Positions 36,298 to 46,180 of a DNA stretch of 64,000 nt are shown one piece after another; positions within the stretch are counted from its first letter, which is position 1; each line of letters opens with the position of its first letter. Made by a program: the position numbers and the translations under genes. The notes under the pieces are model-generated. The model saw only the letters and a program-made list of their open reading frames with translations. It ran no database searches and was not told the DNA's origin. The DNA comes from Clostridium sp. BJN0013 (lineage in GTDB: Bacteria; Bacillota; Clostridia; Clostridiales; Clostridiaceae). Location of the stretch: assembly GCF_040939125.1 (NCBI RefSeq), contig NZ_CP162495.1, positions 3,844,001 through 3,908,000 on the forward strand, given 5' to 3'.

Positions 36298-37066
36298 TTA
36301 TCTTATATACTACTTTCCCATCAGAATTTTTAACTTCTATTTTGCCACTTAAGCTTGTATTAAAGGAATTAATAACCCAATCTTCTACATGAGATTCATT
36401 ATATGCATCATCATCATAAATATTCACTTTTAAATTTATATTATTTCCATCTTTTTGTACAGACATTATCTGCTGTTTTTTACTTGAATCCTTTATTAAA
36501 AGTGAAACTTCTCCTGTATTTACATTAAGCATGTACAGATCTCCACCTTTTGCCAGTGTTCCATGAGAAGATGCTATAATTACCAGTAGATTTTTTCCAT
36601 CAGCCCATTCTATATATTTAGGTGATATTTGAGTATTATTCTCTATTTCATAACTGTAAAGATTTTGGCCATTTTTTATTATTATTTTTCCTACGCCTTC
36701 CTCTGAAGCTTCACTACCTTTTCCTTCTATACAAGCACTGTAATTTCCATCTTCTGAATCTTTCCACTCAGTATTAAAAGTTATATCTGTATTACTATCT
36801 AATTGTTTTTTTATAAAATTTATTCCACCTGTATTTTTAGTACTATTGGAGGAAAAATTATCGTTTTCTGTTGTTTGTTCATTATCTTTATCCTTAGTGT
36901 CAACAGCTGCAGTATTTGAATTTGTCTTTTTATCATTATTATCAGAAGAAGTATTAGTATTTACCTTAGTAGAAGAAGTATTCTTATCAGAAGAACAAGC
37001 TGTAAATGCTAAAGTCAAAATCATTAAAAATAAACATATTAGAAAATTTACTTTTTTAAATTTCAT
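36290..37066 (-). CDS. Putative lipoprotein
   Basis: A 258-residue protein from ATG 37066, preceded by AAGGGGGAT. The hydrophobic signal (LICLFLMILTLAFTAC) ends in a lipobox-like FTAC, with the lipid-bearing Cys at residue 24. A Ser/Thr/Asn/Asp-rich linker (about 25-85) leads to a compact C-terminal domain of about 170 residues that looks like a beta-propeller piece or sensor (KYIEWADGKNLLVIIASSHG). The function is unknown. Its end overlaps the TPR gene, so the two products may work together at the envelope. Confidence 0.75.
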   Translation of the reverse strand: MKFKKVNFLICLFLMILTLAFTACSSDKNTSSTKVNTNTSSDNNDKKTNSNTAAVDTKDKDNEQTTENDNFSSNSTKNTGGINFIKKQLDSNTDITFNTEWKDSEDGNYSACIEGKGSEASEEGVGKIIIKNGQNLYSYEIENNTQISPKYIEWADGKNLLVIIASSHGTLAKGGDLYMLNVNTGEVSLLIKDSSKKQQIMSVQKDGNNINLKVNIYDDDAYNESHVEDWVINSFNTSLSGKIEVKNSDGKVVYKINE

Positions 37067-37167
37067 GTGCAATCCCCCTTTTATATAATTTGGTATTGTT
37101 ACTATAATATATCTTAACTAAATTATATCATAATATTTTCCTACTAAGAACTATGCTAGTTCTACTC

Positions 37168-38784
37168 TTAACAATAACTTTTAATAAGTTGTTTTATTTT
37201 TAATATAGATTGAGGACTCATGGAAAACTCATCTAATCCATATTCTACTAAATACTTAATGGCATTCTCATCTGATGCCATTTCTCCACACATACCGCAT
37301 AATTTTTTATTTTTATGTGCAGCTTCTATAGTAGTTTTTACGAGAGATAATACTGCTGGATGCATTGGATCATAAAGATATGCCACTTTTTCATTCACCC
37401 TGTCTACAGCTAGAGTATATTGTATTAAATCATTAGTTCCAATACTAAAAAAATCTGCATATTTGGCCATTTCATCTGCATTTATGGCCGCAGCAGGTAC
37501 TTCTACCATTATTCCAGTTTGTAGATCCTTATTAAATTCTTTTTTTTCTAAAGTAAGTTCTTCCATACATTCTTTTAGTACTGCCTTAGCTTGTAAAAAT
37601 TCTTCTACAGAACTTATCATAGGAAACATTATTTTTAAATCTCCAAAAACCGATGCCCTTAAAAGAGCTCTAAGTTGAACTTTAAATATATCTTTTCTAT
37701 CAAGACACACTCTAATAGATCTGTATCCCAAAAAAGGATTACACTCTTCTTCCATAGGAAAATATGATAATTTTTTGTCTCCACCTATATCCAAAGTTCT
37801 TATAACTACAGGTTTACTTTTCATCTTTTCAAGCACATACTTATATGCTTCAAATTGTTCATCTTCCTCTGGCATAGTATCTCTATCCATATATAAAAAT
37901 TCAGTTCTAAAAAGTCCTATACCCTCTCCTCCATTTTTTATGACCTGCTCTACATCCTCACATCTTTCTATATTTCCTAAAAGTTTTATTTGCTTTCCTG
38001 ACTTTGTAACTGTCTTTAAATTTATTATACTCTTAAGTTTTTCTTTTTCTTTGCGATACTTTTTCATTTTAATTTTATACTTTGCCACTAAGTCTTTGCT
38101 AGGATTTATTATAACTACACCTTCTATCCCATCTACAATAACCAAATCTCCATTTTTAACGGAACTTGTTATATCTTTCATACCTACTACTGCAGGTATT
38201 TGGAAAGCCTTCGCCATAATAACACTGTGAGAAGTCTTTCCACCAAGGTCTGTAATAAAAGCTATTACTTTATTTTTATCCAACTGAACTGTGTCTGATG
38301 GTGTTAGATCATGAGCTGCAACCACTGTATTGCTGCTCAAATTTCCTAAGGATGTTATATTTCCTGTGAGATTGGAAAGTATTCTGTCGCCTACATCTTT
38401 TATATCCATTGATCTCTCTCTTATATATTCATCTTTCATAAGCTTGAAAGTTTCCATATACAAATTTACTACATCATAAACGGCTTTTTCTGCATTTATA
38501 TGTTCATTTTCTATTTTTAATTCTATTGCTCCTGCAAATTCTATATCCTCCAAAAGCATAATGTGACTTTCAAATACTTCTGCTTTACCCTTTCCTAACT
38601 GATGTTTAGTTCTTGTTTTTATTTTTTCAAGCTGCTCTTTAGATAAACTTAGTGCTCGTTCAAATCTTGTTTTTTCTTCTGATACATCTGACACATATGC
38701 ATTTTGAATCTTTAATCCACTTTCTTCTTTTATAACTATCCTACCTATTGCATAACCTTTAGAAGCTGGTATACCTCTCTTCAT
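37168..38784 (-). CDS. ptsI: PTS enzyme I (phosphoenolpyruvate-protein phosphotransferase)
   Basis: The enzyme has 538 residues, slightly short of the usual 570. The phosphohistidine loop is LGGKTSHSVIMAK. PEP-binding blocks follow: GEGIGLFRTEFLYMDRDTMP, FMYP-like LKIMFPMISSVEEF, and IGTNDLIQYTLAVDR. The catalytic Cys is in KLCGMCGEMA. It transfers phosphate from PEP to HPr at the start of sugar uptake. The gene stands alone; ptsH is not adjacent. Confidence 0.95.
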   Translation of the reverse strand: MKRGIPASKGYAIGRIVIKEESGLKIQNAYVSDVSEEKTRFERALSLSKEQLEKIKTRTKHQLGKGKAEVFESHIMLLEDIEFAGAIELKIENEHINAEKAVYDVVNLYMETFKLMKDEYIRERSMDIKDVGDRILSNLTGNITSLGNLSSNTVVAAHDLTPSDTVQLDKNKVIAFITDLGGKTSHSVIMAKAFQIPAVVGMKDITSSVKNGDLVIVDGIEGVVIINPSKDLVAKYKIKMKKYRKEKEKLKSIINLKTVTKSGKQIKLLGNIERCEDVEQVIKNGGEGIGLFRTEFLYMDRDTMPEEDEQFEAYKYVLEKMKSKPVVIRTLDIGGDKKLSYFPMEEECNPFLGYRSIRVCLDRKDIFKVQLRALLRASVFGDLKIMFPMISSVEEFLQAKAVLKECMEELTLEKKEFNKDLQTGIMVEVPAAAINADEMAKYADFFSIGTNDLIQYTLAVDRVNEKVAYLYDPMHPAVLSLVKTTIEAAHKNKKLCGMCGEMASDENAIKYLVEYGLDEFSMSPQSILKIKQLIKSYC

Positions 38785-38912
38785 TTATTTTCCTCCTGAG
38801 ATTATGTTATTTAAATAAAATTTTATCTAGGATTTAAAATATATAGATTTAATTATTAATATAACTTTTATTATTAATTATAGATTAACACAAGTTACAA
38901 AAAACAGATATG

Positions 38913-39626
38913 CTATTTTACTAAATCCTGAAATTCCTGTGAGTCTTTTACAGGATTAAAATCCTCTTCTTCCCTAGCTATTTCTTTAATATCTGGTGAC
39001 ATATCTACAGCTATCCTTAAAAATTTCACTGTATTTGAAACATCTCCTCGCCTTCCATATATGCTTGCTTTACCATAATAACTCCATATATAATTTTCTA
39101 CTTCCAAAGCCTTATCATACCAACTAAGGGCTTCTTCATATTTTCCATAAAGTTCATAAGCAAGAGCTTTATTAAATCTTGCATATCCAAAGTTAGGATT
39201 TAACTGAAGAGATTTATCTATATTGTCCATTCCCTCTTCATAATTGCCGCTATAGCATAATGCTATACCTTTTATATTATAAGCCTTATAAAATGTATTA
39301 TCTTCACGAATTATTTCGTTTGCTTTAGCTATAGTATTTGAATACTGTTTATTGCTAAAAGACTCTTCTGCTTCTTTATAATTTTGTTCCAATTTTCTGT
39401 TATTTTCACTTTCAGCTTCGCTGGCATCTGCTTTTTTTATAACTGAATCCTCAGTGGTAATTTTTTGTAAATTTTCATTGCTATTTTTATATCTATTATC
39501 ATAATAAATTTTTGTTATTAGAGTTCCTGCTACAATACACAAAATACAAAATATCAAAATTTTAGTTTTCAAAGTAATTTTACCAAATAGCTTTGAATTT
39601 ATACTTTTTTTCCTATTAAAAGCCAT
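38913..39626 (-). CDS. TPR-repeat protein with N-terminal membrane anchor
   Basis: A 237-residue protein with one membrane helix (about 21-41, ILIFCILCIVAGTLITKIYY), a charged linker, and about four TPR units from residue 80 on (FNKALAYELYGKYEEALSWYDKALEVEN). It has no signal cleavage site and no catalytic motif. It is likely membrane-anchored with the TPR part exposed. The partner is unknown. Confidence 0.75.
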   Translation of the reverse strand: MAFNRKKSINSKLFGKITLKTKILIFCILCIVAGTLITKIYYDNRYKNSNENLQKITTEDSVIKKADASEAESENNRKLEQNYKEAEESFSNKQYSNTIAKANEIIREDNTFYKAYNIKGIALCYSGNYEEGMDNIDKSLQLNPNFGYARFNKALAYELYGKYEEALSWYDKALEVENYIWSYYGKASIYGRRGDVSNTVKFLRIAVDMSPDIKEIAREEEDFNPVKDSQEFQDLVK

Positions 39627-39719
39627 TTAAATTTCCTCCTAAATAGCTTTAATTCAGTCCCTCAAAAAAATTTCCCCAAAAGACTAAATTATTTATTAAA
39701 AATTAAATTTTCAACTGAT

Positions 39720-40415
39720 TTAATTTTTAAGTTCATTATTCTTTAAGTACTTTTCAAGTTCATTTTTTATGCATTGTTTCATTTCATTTACATCATGTCT
39801 TTTATCATTTATACAATCTAAAAGTTCCTCATCACACATATAACATTTCTTCGGTTTAAATCCAAGACTTTTTCTATTAATTTTAGTTCCGTCACTATTA
39901 TATACTTCTATATCAATATATTTCCCTAAGACATGGTTTTCTTCTATTTCAATAACTTTTCTTTTTATATTACAGACATCACCATTAATAACTAAAGTTA
40001 GTATAGGTCCTTCACTTGTTACTTGTAAATCTTTATACATTATTCTATCTTTAAATTCATCAATTACCAAACTGCAGAATATCTTCATTATTCTAAAGCT
40101 TACATAATTATTCTTACAGATTCCTGGATAATTGACTTTCATAGAGAGTAGAGGCGACAAATAGTCTTTTATAAGCCATTTTCTCCTACATTCTCTTTCT
40201 TTTTTATCTTTAATAATATCTTCCCTGGTATATTTTTTATCTATAATTGCATCTATTCCATTATAATTTTCTGAAATACAATTTACATATATAGATTTAA
40301 TAAGTTCTCCCTCTATATCATTAGCAACTTCATTTTTATTTGTATTATCATCATTTTTTCCTTCATTTACGCCGCCTTTAGCATTAAAATCATTTACAGT
40401 TAAATCAATACCCAT
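39720..40415 (-). CDS. Unknown protein with C-terminal Cys motif
   Basis: A 231-residue soluble protein that I do not recognise. It starts MGIDLTVNDFNAKGG, with a charged low-complexity N-terminus (about 15-35). A central region follows with a predicted mixed fold and KKCYMCDEELLDC (about 190-202), a possible metal or redox CxxC. There is no membrane segment. It is flanked by a TPR gene and the fumarase genes, and gaps of about 90 and 210 bp suggest it is transcribed separately. Confidence 0.6.
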   Translation of the reverse strand: MGIDLTVNDFNAKGGVNEGKNDDNTNKNEVANDIEGELIKSIYVNCISENYNGIDAIIDKKYTREDIIKDKKERECRRKWLIKDYLSPLLSMKVNYPGICKNNYVSFRIMKIFCSLVIDEFKDRIMYKDLQVTSEGPILTLVINGDVCNIKRKVIEIEENHVLGKYIDIEVYNSDGTKINRKSLGFKPKKCYMCDEELLDCINDKRHDVNEMKQCIKNELEKYLKNNELKN

Positions 40416-40628
40416 AATTATATTAATAAGAACTGTTAATTCTTATATACTCTTAACCTCCTTTTTTATATTTTAAAACTTAATAGTATACTCATAATTA
40501 TACTTTTTTCGGTGAATCTCTACAAGCTTTATGTCGTAAATAGGCAGAATTTTTTTAAGATTCCACTGTATTTTTTAGGTTACTTATAAAAAAATCATAC
40601 CAATTCACTTGATAAATATTTTGAAGCT

Positions 40629-41195
40629 TTAAACTTCATAAATACTAAGGTTTAAGTAATTTTTTTGTCCTAGCTCATATAAATTATTACCTTCAGAATC
40701 TATTGCTACAATTACAGGTAGATCTTTTACTTCCAATTTTCTTATAGCTTCTGAATCCAAATCTTCATAGGCCACTATTTCTACTTTTTTTATACACTTT
40801 CCTATAATTGCTGCCACACCTCCTATGGCCGCAAAATAAATTCCTCTATTCTTTTTTATAGATTCTATAACCTCTTTTGAACGAAGACCTTTTCCTATCA
40901 TTCCCCTTAGACCTCTATCTAATAACATAGGTGTAAAGGAATCCATCCTATAACTAGTAGTTGGACCTACAGATCCTATGACATTACCTGGTTTTGCAGG
41001 AGTAGGTCCTGCATAATATATTATAGAATCTTTTATATCTATAGGAAGCTCTTTACCTTCCTCTATTAATTTTATCAATCTTTTATGAGCAGCATCTCTA
41101 GCGGTGTATATGGTTCCAGATATCAATACACTATCCCCCACTTTTAAATTTTTAACTTTTTCCTCTGTTAAAGGACATATAATACTCTTTTCCAT
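40629..41195 (-). CDS. Class I fumarate hydratase (or mesaconase), beta subunit
   Basis: A 188-residue protein of the FumB C-terminal type: VGDSVLISGTIYTARDAAHK, GPTPAKPGNVIGSVGPTTSYRMD and AAIGGVAAIIGKCIKKVEIV are family blocks. It pairs with the alpha subunit encoded 77 bp upstream to form the [4Fe-4S] enzyme that hydrates fumarate to malate. Two-subunit class I enzymes also include mesaconases and tartrate dehydratases, which sequence inspection alone does not separate. Confidence 0.9.
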   Translation of the reverse strand: MEKSIICPLTEEKVKNLKVGDSVLISGTIYTARDAAHKRLIKLIEEGKELPIDIKDSIIYYAGPTPAKPGNVIGSVGPTTSYRMDSFTPMLLDRGLRGMIGKGLRSKEVIESIKKNRGIYFAAIGGVAAIIGKCIKKVEIVAYEDLDSEAIRKLEVKDLPVIVAIDSEGNNLYELGQKNYLNLSIYEV

Positions 41196-41271
41196 TTATG
41201 CTTATCGTCAATTAAACGATTCTTCAACTCCTATCATTACTATGTAAATTTTATATCATATAATTATAATA

Positions 41272-42114
41272 TTATAATTCCATTTCTTTATGCCTTGTAA
41301 CATGACAATTTATATTTACTGCCACAGGCAATCCAGCTATGTGTGTAGGATAAGTTTCTATATTTACCGCAAGAGCTGTAGTTTTACCTCCAAACCCCTG
41401 GGGACCTATTCCAAGAGAATTTATTTTAATCAGAAGTTCCTTTTCCAAATTTTTGTAAAATTTGTTTTTATTTCTTAGATATAAGGGTCTCATAAGTGCT
41501 TTTTTAGCAAGATTGGCAGCCTTATCAAAGGTGCCTCCTATACCTACCCCAACTACCATAGGAGGACAAGGGTTGGCACCAGCATTTTTCACTACATCTA
41601 CTATAAAATCCTTAACTCCCTCTATCCCATCTGCTGGTTTTAACATTTTAATTTGACTCATATTTTCCGAACCAAATCCCTTGGGAGCTACTATTATATT
41701 TAATTTATCTCCTGAAACTATTTCATAATATATTACCGCTGGGGTATTATCTTTAGTGTTTATTCTATCTAAAGGATCTTTGACTATGGATTTTCTTAAA
41801 TACCCATCTATATATCCTTGTCTAACTCCTTCATTTATAGCATCTTCTATATTTCCACCTACTACATGAACATCCTGTCCAATTTTTATAAACACACAGG
41901 TCATTCCTGTATCCTGGCACATAGGTACATCTTCATCATTGCATATATCTACATTCTTAAGTATTTTATACAATATATCTTTTGCCATAGGCCAATTTTC
42001 TTCTTCTGCATACTTTTGAATTTCTTCTTTAACATCCTTTGGAAGATAATAGTTGGCATCTATACAAAGTGCTCTTACACTTTTTACTATATCGGATACA
42101 TGTATTTCTCTCAT
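41272..42114 (-). CDS. Class I fumarate hydratase (or mesaconase), alpha subunit
   Basis: A 280-residue protein of the FumA N-terminal type. Cys residues for the [4Fe-4S] cluster are in [12 protein letters not shown] and [14 protein letters not shown], with a third in [10 protein letters not shown] near the C-terminus. [17 protein letters not shown] is a family block. The gene lies 41 bp after a glutamate-mutase-epsilon-like gene and 77 bp before the beta subunit gene. In the methylaspartate pathway a similar enzyme hydrates mesaconate, so this neighbour makes mesaconase worth considering. Confidence 0.92.
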   Translation of the reverse strand: MREIHVSDIVKSVRALCIDANYYLPKDVKEEIQKYAEEENWPMAKDILYKILKNVDICNDEDVPMCQDTGMTCVFIKIGQDVHVVGGNIEDAINEGVRQGYIDGYLRKSIVKDPLDRINTKDNTPAVIYYEIVSGDKLNIIVAPKGFGSENMSQIKMLKPADGIEGVKDFIVDVVKNAGANPCPPMVVGVGIGGTFDKAANLAKKALMRPLYLRNKNKFYKNLEKELLIKINSLGIGPQGFGGKTTALAVNIETYPTHIAGLPVAVNINCHVTRHKEMEL

Positions 42115-42155
42115 AATTTAACACTGTTCCCCCTTAATATATTGCTTGAACTATT

Positions 42156-43445
42156 TTAAAATTTATTTTTGATATTTTTATTCTCCATTTTTTTCCTATT
42201 AAAATTTTTTAATTCTTGTGTAAAAGGTATATTACCAAATTTCATATACCTTATTGCTCCTGTATTATCTCTTGCAGAAACCATTTCACCTGTATTATAT
42301 CTACCAGAAGCAACGGGAATATCTATAACTCCATTTTCAAAAGCCCTCACTACTCCTATAGCTAGATCTCCCTTACCCAATTCCAAAACCTTGTCTAATA
42401 TACATTTCACTTCTGCCTTAATTATAACTATCTCTGTTTCTAATTCCTTTGATGCGGCAAGTCTTTGTCCACCTAAAATATTTACAGGCATTTTTGCAGC
42501 ACGTATTATGGCGCTGTTAACTTCTTTAGTTAATTTAGAGGTTTTTATTACAACTTTTGTAGCTCCTGCCAAAATTGCTGTAATTGTTCCTACAGATATA
42601 ATTCCAAAAGTTTTCCCTTCATCTTCAGAAGATTCTAGCATACATTGATGGAATGCTGTAGTTATGTAGACATCTTTATACCCATAATCTTTCATGTACT
42701 CGCCTATCTGTTCTTCTAAAGCTTTTATAGATGCTACATCCTGAATTAAATTACCACCTTGTCTTACCCCCACAGTTATATTCTTAACACCTTGTTCTGC
42801 AGCAAGCAATCCTTCTATTATAGATATGGCATTCGAAATACTTGGAGGAATCAAAGTATTATAATCAACTATTCCAAAAGTCTCCCTATTTATGGATATA
42901 CCCTGTTCTTCATAAAATCCAACTAGTCTATCGCAATATTGCCAGTCTAGAATTGATTTTTCTATAGGTACATTTTTTACATCAAGTATATTATGAGATA
43001 TTGCCCCTCCTTGACTAGAAGTAAAACCACATGAATAAATTACTTCTGTTAAAAGTTTACAGTTCAAAGTACTATATGTAACCTGAAGGGGCAAATCGAT
43101 TGATTCACATATTTCTTTACATTCTTCAATAAAATATTTTAAATTTGGAGATCTATTATTTTCATTTTGTACTGCATTATTGCGTATATTGACCAAAAGT
43201 AAATCTGGTTTACCTTCATCTTGTAAATATTTTAATAATCCAACTTGTTCTTCTGGTACATTAGGTATTCCTGGTTGTATTAAAGTTATACAATCCTCTT
43301 TTGCTATCATAAGTTTTTTCGAGAAGTTTCTATAATCTGGTACCTTTTTTAAATAATCTACAGTATCTTTAATATTATACCTTAATATTTCATTTCTAGC
43401 TTTAAAAAAATATTCTTCCGACCATTTCTTATTTCTTAGTTCCAT
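42156..43445 (-). CDS. Glutamate mutase epsilon subunit homologue with altered active site
   Basis: A 429-residue protein, shorter than the roughly 483 of GlmE/MutE. The fold-wide match is clear: MELRNKKWSEEYFFKAR, ILDWQYCDRLVGFYEEQG, GLLAAEQGVKNITVG, and ELETEIVIIKAEVKCILDK. From my recall of the C. cochlearium enzyme, the three claw arginines R66, R100 and R149 correspond to Gly59, Val92 and Thr123. E171, Y177 and Y181 correspond to Gln145, His151 and Asp155. The C-terminal tail is shorter. No cobalamin-binding sigma subunit gene is nearby. It is therefore probably not a glutamate mutase. It is cotranscribed with the fumarase/mesaconase genes and lies after a GntR regulator gene. Confidence 0.8.
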   Translation of the reverse strand: MELRNKKWSEEYFFKARNEILRYNIKDTVDYLKKVPDYRNFSKKLMIAKEDCITLIQPGIPNVPEEQVGLLKYLQDEGKPDLLLVNIRNNAVQNENNRSPNLKYFIEECKEICESIDLPLQVTYSTLNCKLLTEVIYSCGFTSSQGGAISHNILDVKNVPIEKSILDWQYCDRLVGFYEEQGISINRETFGIVDYNTLIPPSISNAISIIEGLLAAEQGVKNITVGVRQGGNLIQDVASIKALEEQIGEYMKDYGYKDVYITTAFHQCMLESSEDEGKTFGIISVGTITAILAGATKVVIKTSKLTKEVNSAIIRAAKMPVNILGGQRLAASKELETEIVIIKAEVKCILDKVLELGKGDLAIGVVRAFENGVIDIPVASGRYNTGEMVSARDNTGAIRYMKFGNIPFTQELKNFNRKKMENKNIKNKF

Positions 43446-43513
43446 ATATATTCCCCTCTATATTTTTAACTTATTATCCCTTTCGCTTAATATACAAAAG
43501 TATCCCTAAATTA

Positions 43514-44491
43514 TCATTTATTATACTTAATTTCAATTATTTTTGATTTTAAATCTCTTATAGAATTATTATCTATATTATATAAAAATTTCATTATATG
43601 TTTATGATTTACATCATATGACTTAACATCTTTATATCTCCCTGGTGACACAACCAGCACATCTGAATTATTTATTATCTTTGAAAGTTCTTGCTTATTT
43701 ATAGTATTAGTAAACTGCATATTTATATTATGAAGTCCGGCTTTTTCAAGTGCTCCCCTAGCCTTAAACATGAATTCATTTGATATACAAATAAATGCAA
43801 ATCTAGTTTCCTTAGGATATCTTGCAATTTTAACTATAGTTTCTAAATCTACACTTATTGAAACTCCTATTATTTCTTTTTGAAATTTTTTAGTTAATAT
43901 AGCTACTTCATTGACGTGATTAAATGTAGTTATTATAACCTGGCTTTTTTCTATAATTTTGCTAATTTCATTACCGCCATTATTTATATCCTCAAGTGTA
44001 ATAGAAATTATATTCATATCTGTATTTTCCATAAGTTGTTTACCAAATATTTTAGCTTGTTCAATATTACATTCCACATATATAGCAGTTATCTTACTCA
44101 TAAAATCTTTTTTTTCTCTTACTCTTTGAGTGACAACTTCTAAAAATTCTTCTGCATCCATTCCTATTCCAACAGCTTCTTCAAATCCAAGATCTATAAA
44201 TCTCATTATTTTTTGTTTTATATTTTGGATTTTCCAAATATTTACTTCTCCTTCGACAAAAGTTCCTCTTCCCTGATAGGATCTCAATATACCTTCCTGT
44301 TCTAACTCATTATAAGCTGTACTTATAGTATTTCTACTTACCTTGAGTTTGTCAGATAATTCCCTTTCCGTAGGCATTTTATCACCTACTTTTAAAATAT
44401 TCCTTTTTAATAAATTTATTATTTGTTTTTTAATCTGTAAATATAGCGGGACACTGCTATCCTTATTTATTTTAATGTCTATGTTACTCAC
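43514..44491 (-). CDS. GntR-family regulator with large unknown effector domain
   Basis: The protein has 325 residues. The N-terminal winged helix (about 10-78) is typical of GntR: VPLYLQIKKQIINLLKR, GDKMPTERELSDKLKVSRNT and LRSYQGRGTFVEG. The remaining 240 residues do not show the aminotransferase fold of MocR nor a UTRA domain that I can recognise; they may be an alpha/beta sensing domain (VIITTFNHVNEVAIL, EIIGVSISVDL). The gene lies 68 bp before the glutamate-mutase-like gene on the same strand, so it probably controls that gene and the fumarase genes. Confidence 0.85.
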   Translation of the reverse strand: MSNIDIKINKDSSVPLYLQIKKQIINLLKRNILKVGDKMPTERELSDKLKVSRNTISTAYNELEQEGILRSYQGRGTFVEGEVNIWKIQNIKQKIMRFIDLGFEEAVGIGMDAEEFLEVVTQRVREKKDFMSKITAIYVECNIEQAKIFGKQLMENTDMNIISITLEDINNGGNEISKIIEKSQVIITTFNHVNEVAILTKKFQKEIIGVSISVDLETIVKIARYPKETRFAFICISNEFMFKARGALEKAGLHNINMQFTNTINKQELSKIINNSDVLVVSPGRYKDVKSYDVNHKHIMKFLYNIDNNSIRDLKSKIIEIKYNK

Positions 44492-44706
44492 CTCAAAACT
44501 TACTGAACTATTATATAAATCAATTTCTTTACCTAAATGTTAGCATAGTGCAAGATAAATATCAATATTCTTTCAATGCTATTACAATTAGAAGGTTTGT
44601 GAATTAAATATTTCATTTTTAATACTATACTGAACATACTAATACAAGCTAAATTACATTAATTACAACATACAGCTGGTAATTATATTTTCCTGCATAT
44701 AATTCA

Positions 44707-44720
44707 GTAACTGCAGTTAC
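44707..44720. promoter_or_regulatory. Perfect 14-bp palindrome GTAACTGCAGTTAC
   Basis: A fully symmetric 14-mer lies in the 288-bp gap between cwlD and the gntR gene, with a half-match (AGTACTGCAGTT) about 22 bp further on. It is some 215 bp upstream of gntR, so it could be an autoregulatory site. Otherwise this gap shows only AT-rich sequence. Confidence 0.35.
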
Positions 44721-44779
44721 CTATATTTAAGTACTGCAGTTTGATTTTTTCTAACTTGCAAACTAAATATTTTTAAATC

Positions 44780-45502
44780 TTAATTTAAGTTATAATATTC
44801 ATCAATAGATTTCTTTATACATTCTGCTATTTTATCTTGATACTCATCCTTTAACAATTTATTTTTTTCTTCAGCATTAGATAGAAAGCCACACTCTACT
44901 AGTACAGAAGGCATACTGTCTTTACATCTTAATACTTTATAGGAATCAAAAGCTGCTTTTTCTTTTCTATTATTATTATTATCTAAATCATTAACTAAAT
45001 TTTTTTGAAGAATATTAGCTAGCTTTCTACTATTCTCATTTTTAGAATACCATACTTGAGCGCCATAATACTTAGACTGTGGAAACATATTTAAATGTAT
45101 ACTTATAAACATATTACATTTAGAATCCTCTTTCAACTTACACCTATTATTTAGATCTTCTATCTTTTTCTTCCTTATTTTACCATCATCTGTATAAAGA
45201 CCTTGATCCTCAGACCGTGTCATAACCACTTTATATCCTTTTCCCAATAACTTGTCCTTGAGCTTATTACTTATTTTTAGATTTATATCTTTTTCCATTA
45301 TACCATCTTTTGATACAGCACCACTGTCTATTCCCCCATGTCCAGGATCTAGAAGTATTGTAATACTCTCCTTTTCTATAGCCTTAACAATATTACTACT
45401 TAATCCTAATGGCATATATATATTATTTAATATAAAAACAAATACTAGTGTTAAAGTCACAATAAATACAAAACCTATATTTTTTGTATTCAAAAAAATC
45501 AC
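44780..45502 (-). CDS. cwlD: N-acetylmuramoyl-L-alanine amidase
   Basis: A 240-residue protein with an N-terminal membrane anchor or signal (about 9-28). The Amidase_3 domain has zinc ligands in LLDPGHGGIDSG, FISIHLNMF and MPSVLVECGFLSN. In spore formers, CwlD of this length helps make muramic-delta-lactam in the cortex. A place just after rpsI is its usual position in Clostridium and Bacillus relatives, which supports the symbol. Confidence 0.85.
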   Translation of the reverse strand: MIFLNTKNIGFVFIVTLTLVFVFILNNIYMPLGLSSNIVKAIEKESITILLDPGHGGIDSGAVSKDGIMEKDINLKISNKLKDKLLGKGYKVVMTRSEDQGLYTDDGKIRKKKIEDLNNRCKLKEDSKCNMFISIHLNMFPQSKYYGAQVWYSKNENSRKLANILQKNLVNDLDNNNNRKEKAAFDSYKVLRCKDSMPSVLVECGFLSNAEEKNKLLKDEYQDKIAECIKKSIDEYYNLN

Positions 45503-45645
45503 TCCCTACAATCATTTCAATTTTAATATATATATTTTTACCTAAGGATTTAAAAGTTATTAATATATTTTTTACAAGTAATAGTTTAGATTTGTATACT
45601 CAAAAAATTGCATATACTTCTTATTCAAAATATCATAAAAAAATA

Positions 45646-45686
45646 GGGATTGTAATTTAAATCATTAAAATCTAAATTACAATCCC
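45646..45686. terminator. Terminator after rpsI
   Basis: On the minus strand GGGATTGTAATTTA pairs with TAAATTACAATCCC and is followed by a T run. It lies about 80 bp after the rpsI stop and before cwlD, so cwlD must have its own promoter or read-through. Confidence 0.88.
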
Positions 45687-45763
45687 CTAATTCAAATTCC
45701 TTACACTGTGAACCTAAGATAAGAATTTTATGATATAAACTACAAAATTTATATGTATCTTCT

Positions 45764-46156
45764 TTATCTCTTGGAGAACTGTGGAGCTCTTCTTGCTTTT
45801 TTCAGTCCATATTTCTTTCTTTCCTTCATTCTTGGATCTCTTGTTAAGAATCCAGCTTTTTTAAGTTCTAATCTCAAATTTTCATCTGCTCTTAAAAGAG
45901 CTCTTGATATTCCATGTCTTATAGCTCCAGCCTGACCGGTAAATCCTCCTCCATGAACATTTACCAATACATCAAACTTTCCATTTGTTGAAGTCAAAAC
46001 CAGCGGTTGGTTAACTATAACCCTTAAAGTTTCTAATCCAAAATATTCTTCTATACTTCTCTTATTTATAGTTATCTTGCCTTCGCCTGGAACAAGCCTA
46101 ACTCTTGCTATTGACTTTTTTCTTCTTCCCGTACCAAAATATTGAACTTTAGCCAT
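45764..46156 (-). CDS. rpsI: 30S ribosomal protein S9
   Basis: A 130-residue protein, full length for S9. The start [20 protein letters not shown] and the C-terminal [19 protein letters not shown]-type tail (here [18 protein letters not shown]) are diagnostic. The tail reaches the P-site tRNA in the ribosome. It follows rplM by about 25 bp. Confidence 0.98.
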   Translation of the reverse strand: MAKVQYFGTGRRKKSIARVRLVPGEGKITINKRSIEEYFGLETLRVIVNQPLVLTSTNGKFDVLVNVHGGGFTGQAGAIRHGISRALLRADENLRLELKKAGFLTRDPRMKERKKYGLKKARRAPQFSKR

Positions 46157-46180
46157 TTTTATCCTCCTTCCAGCTTTACC

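Noticed and set aside
42156-43445. Functional glutamate mutase in a complete methylaspartate pathway
   Set aside because: The substrate-binding residues are replaced, and no sigma subunit, mutL or methylaspartase gene is present.
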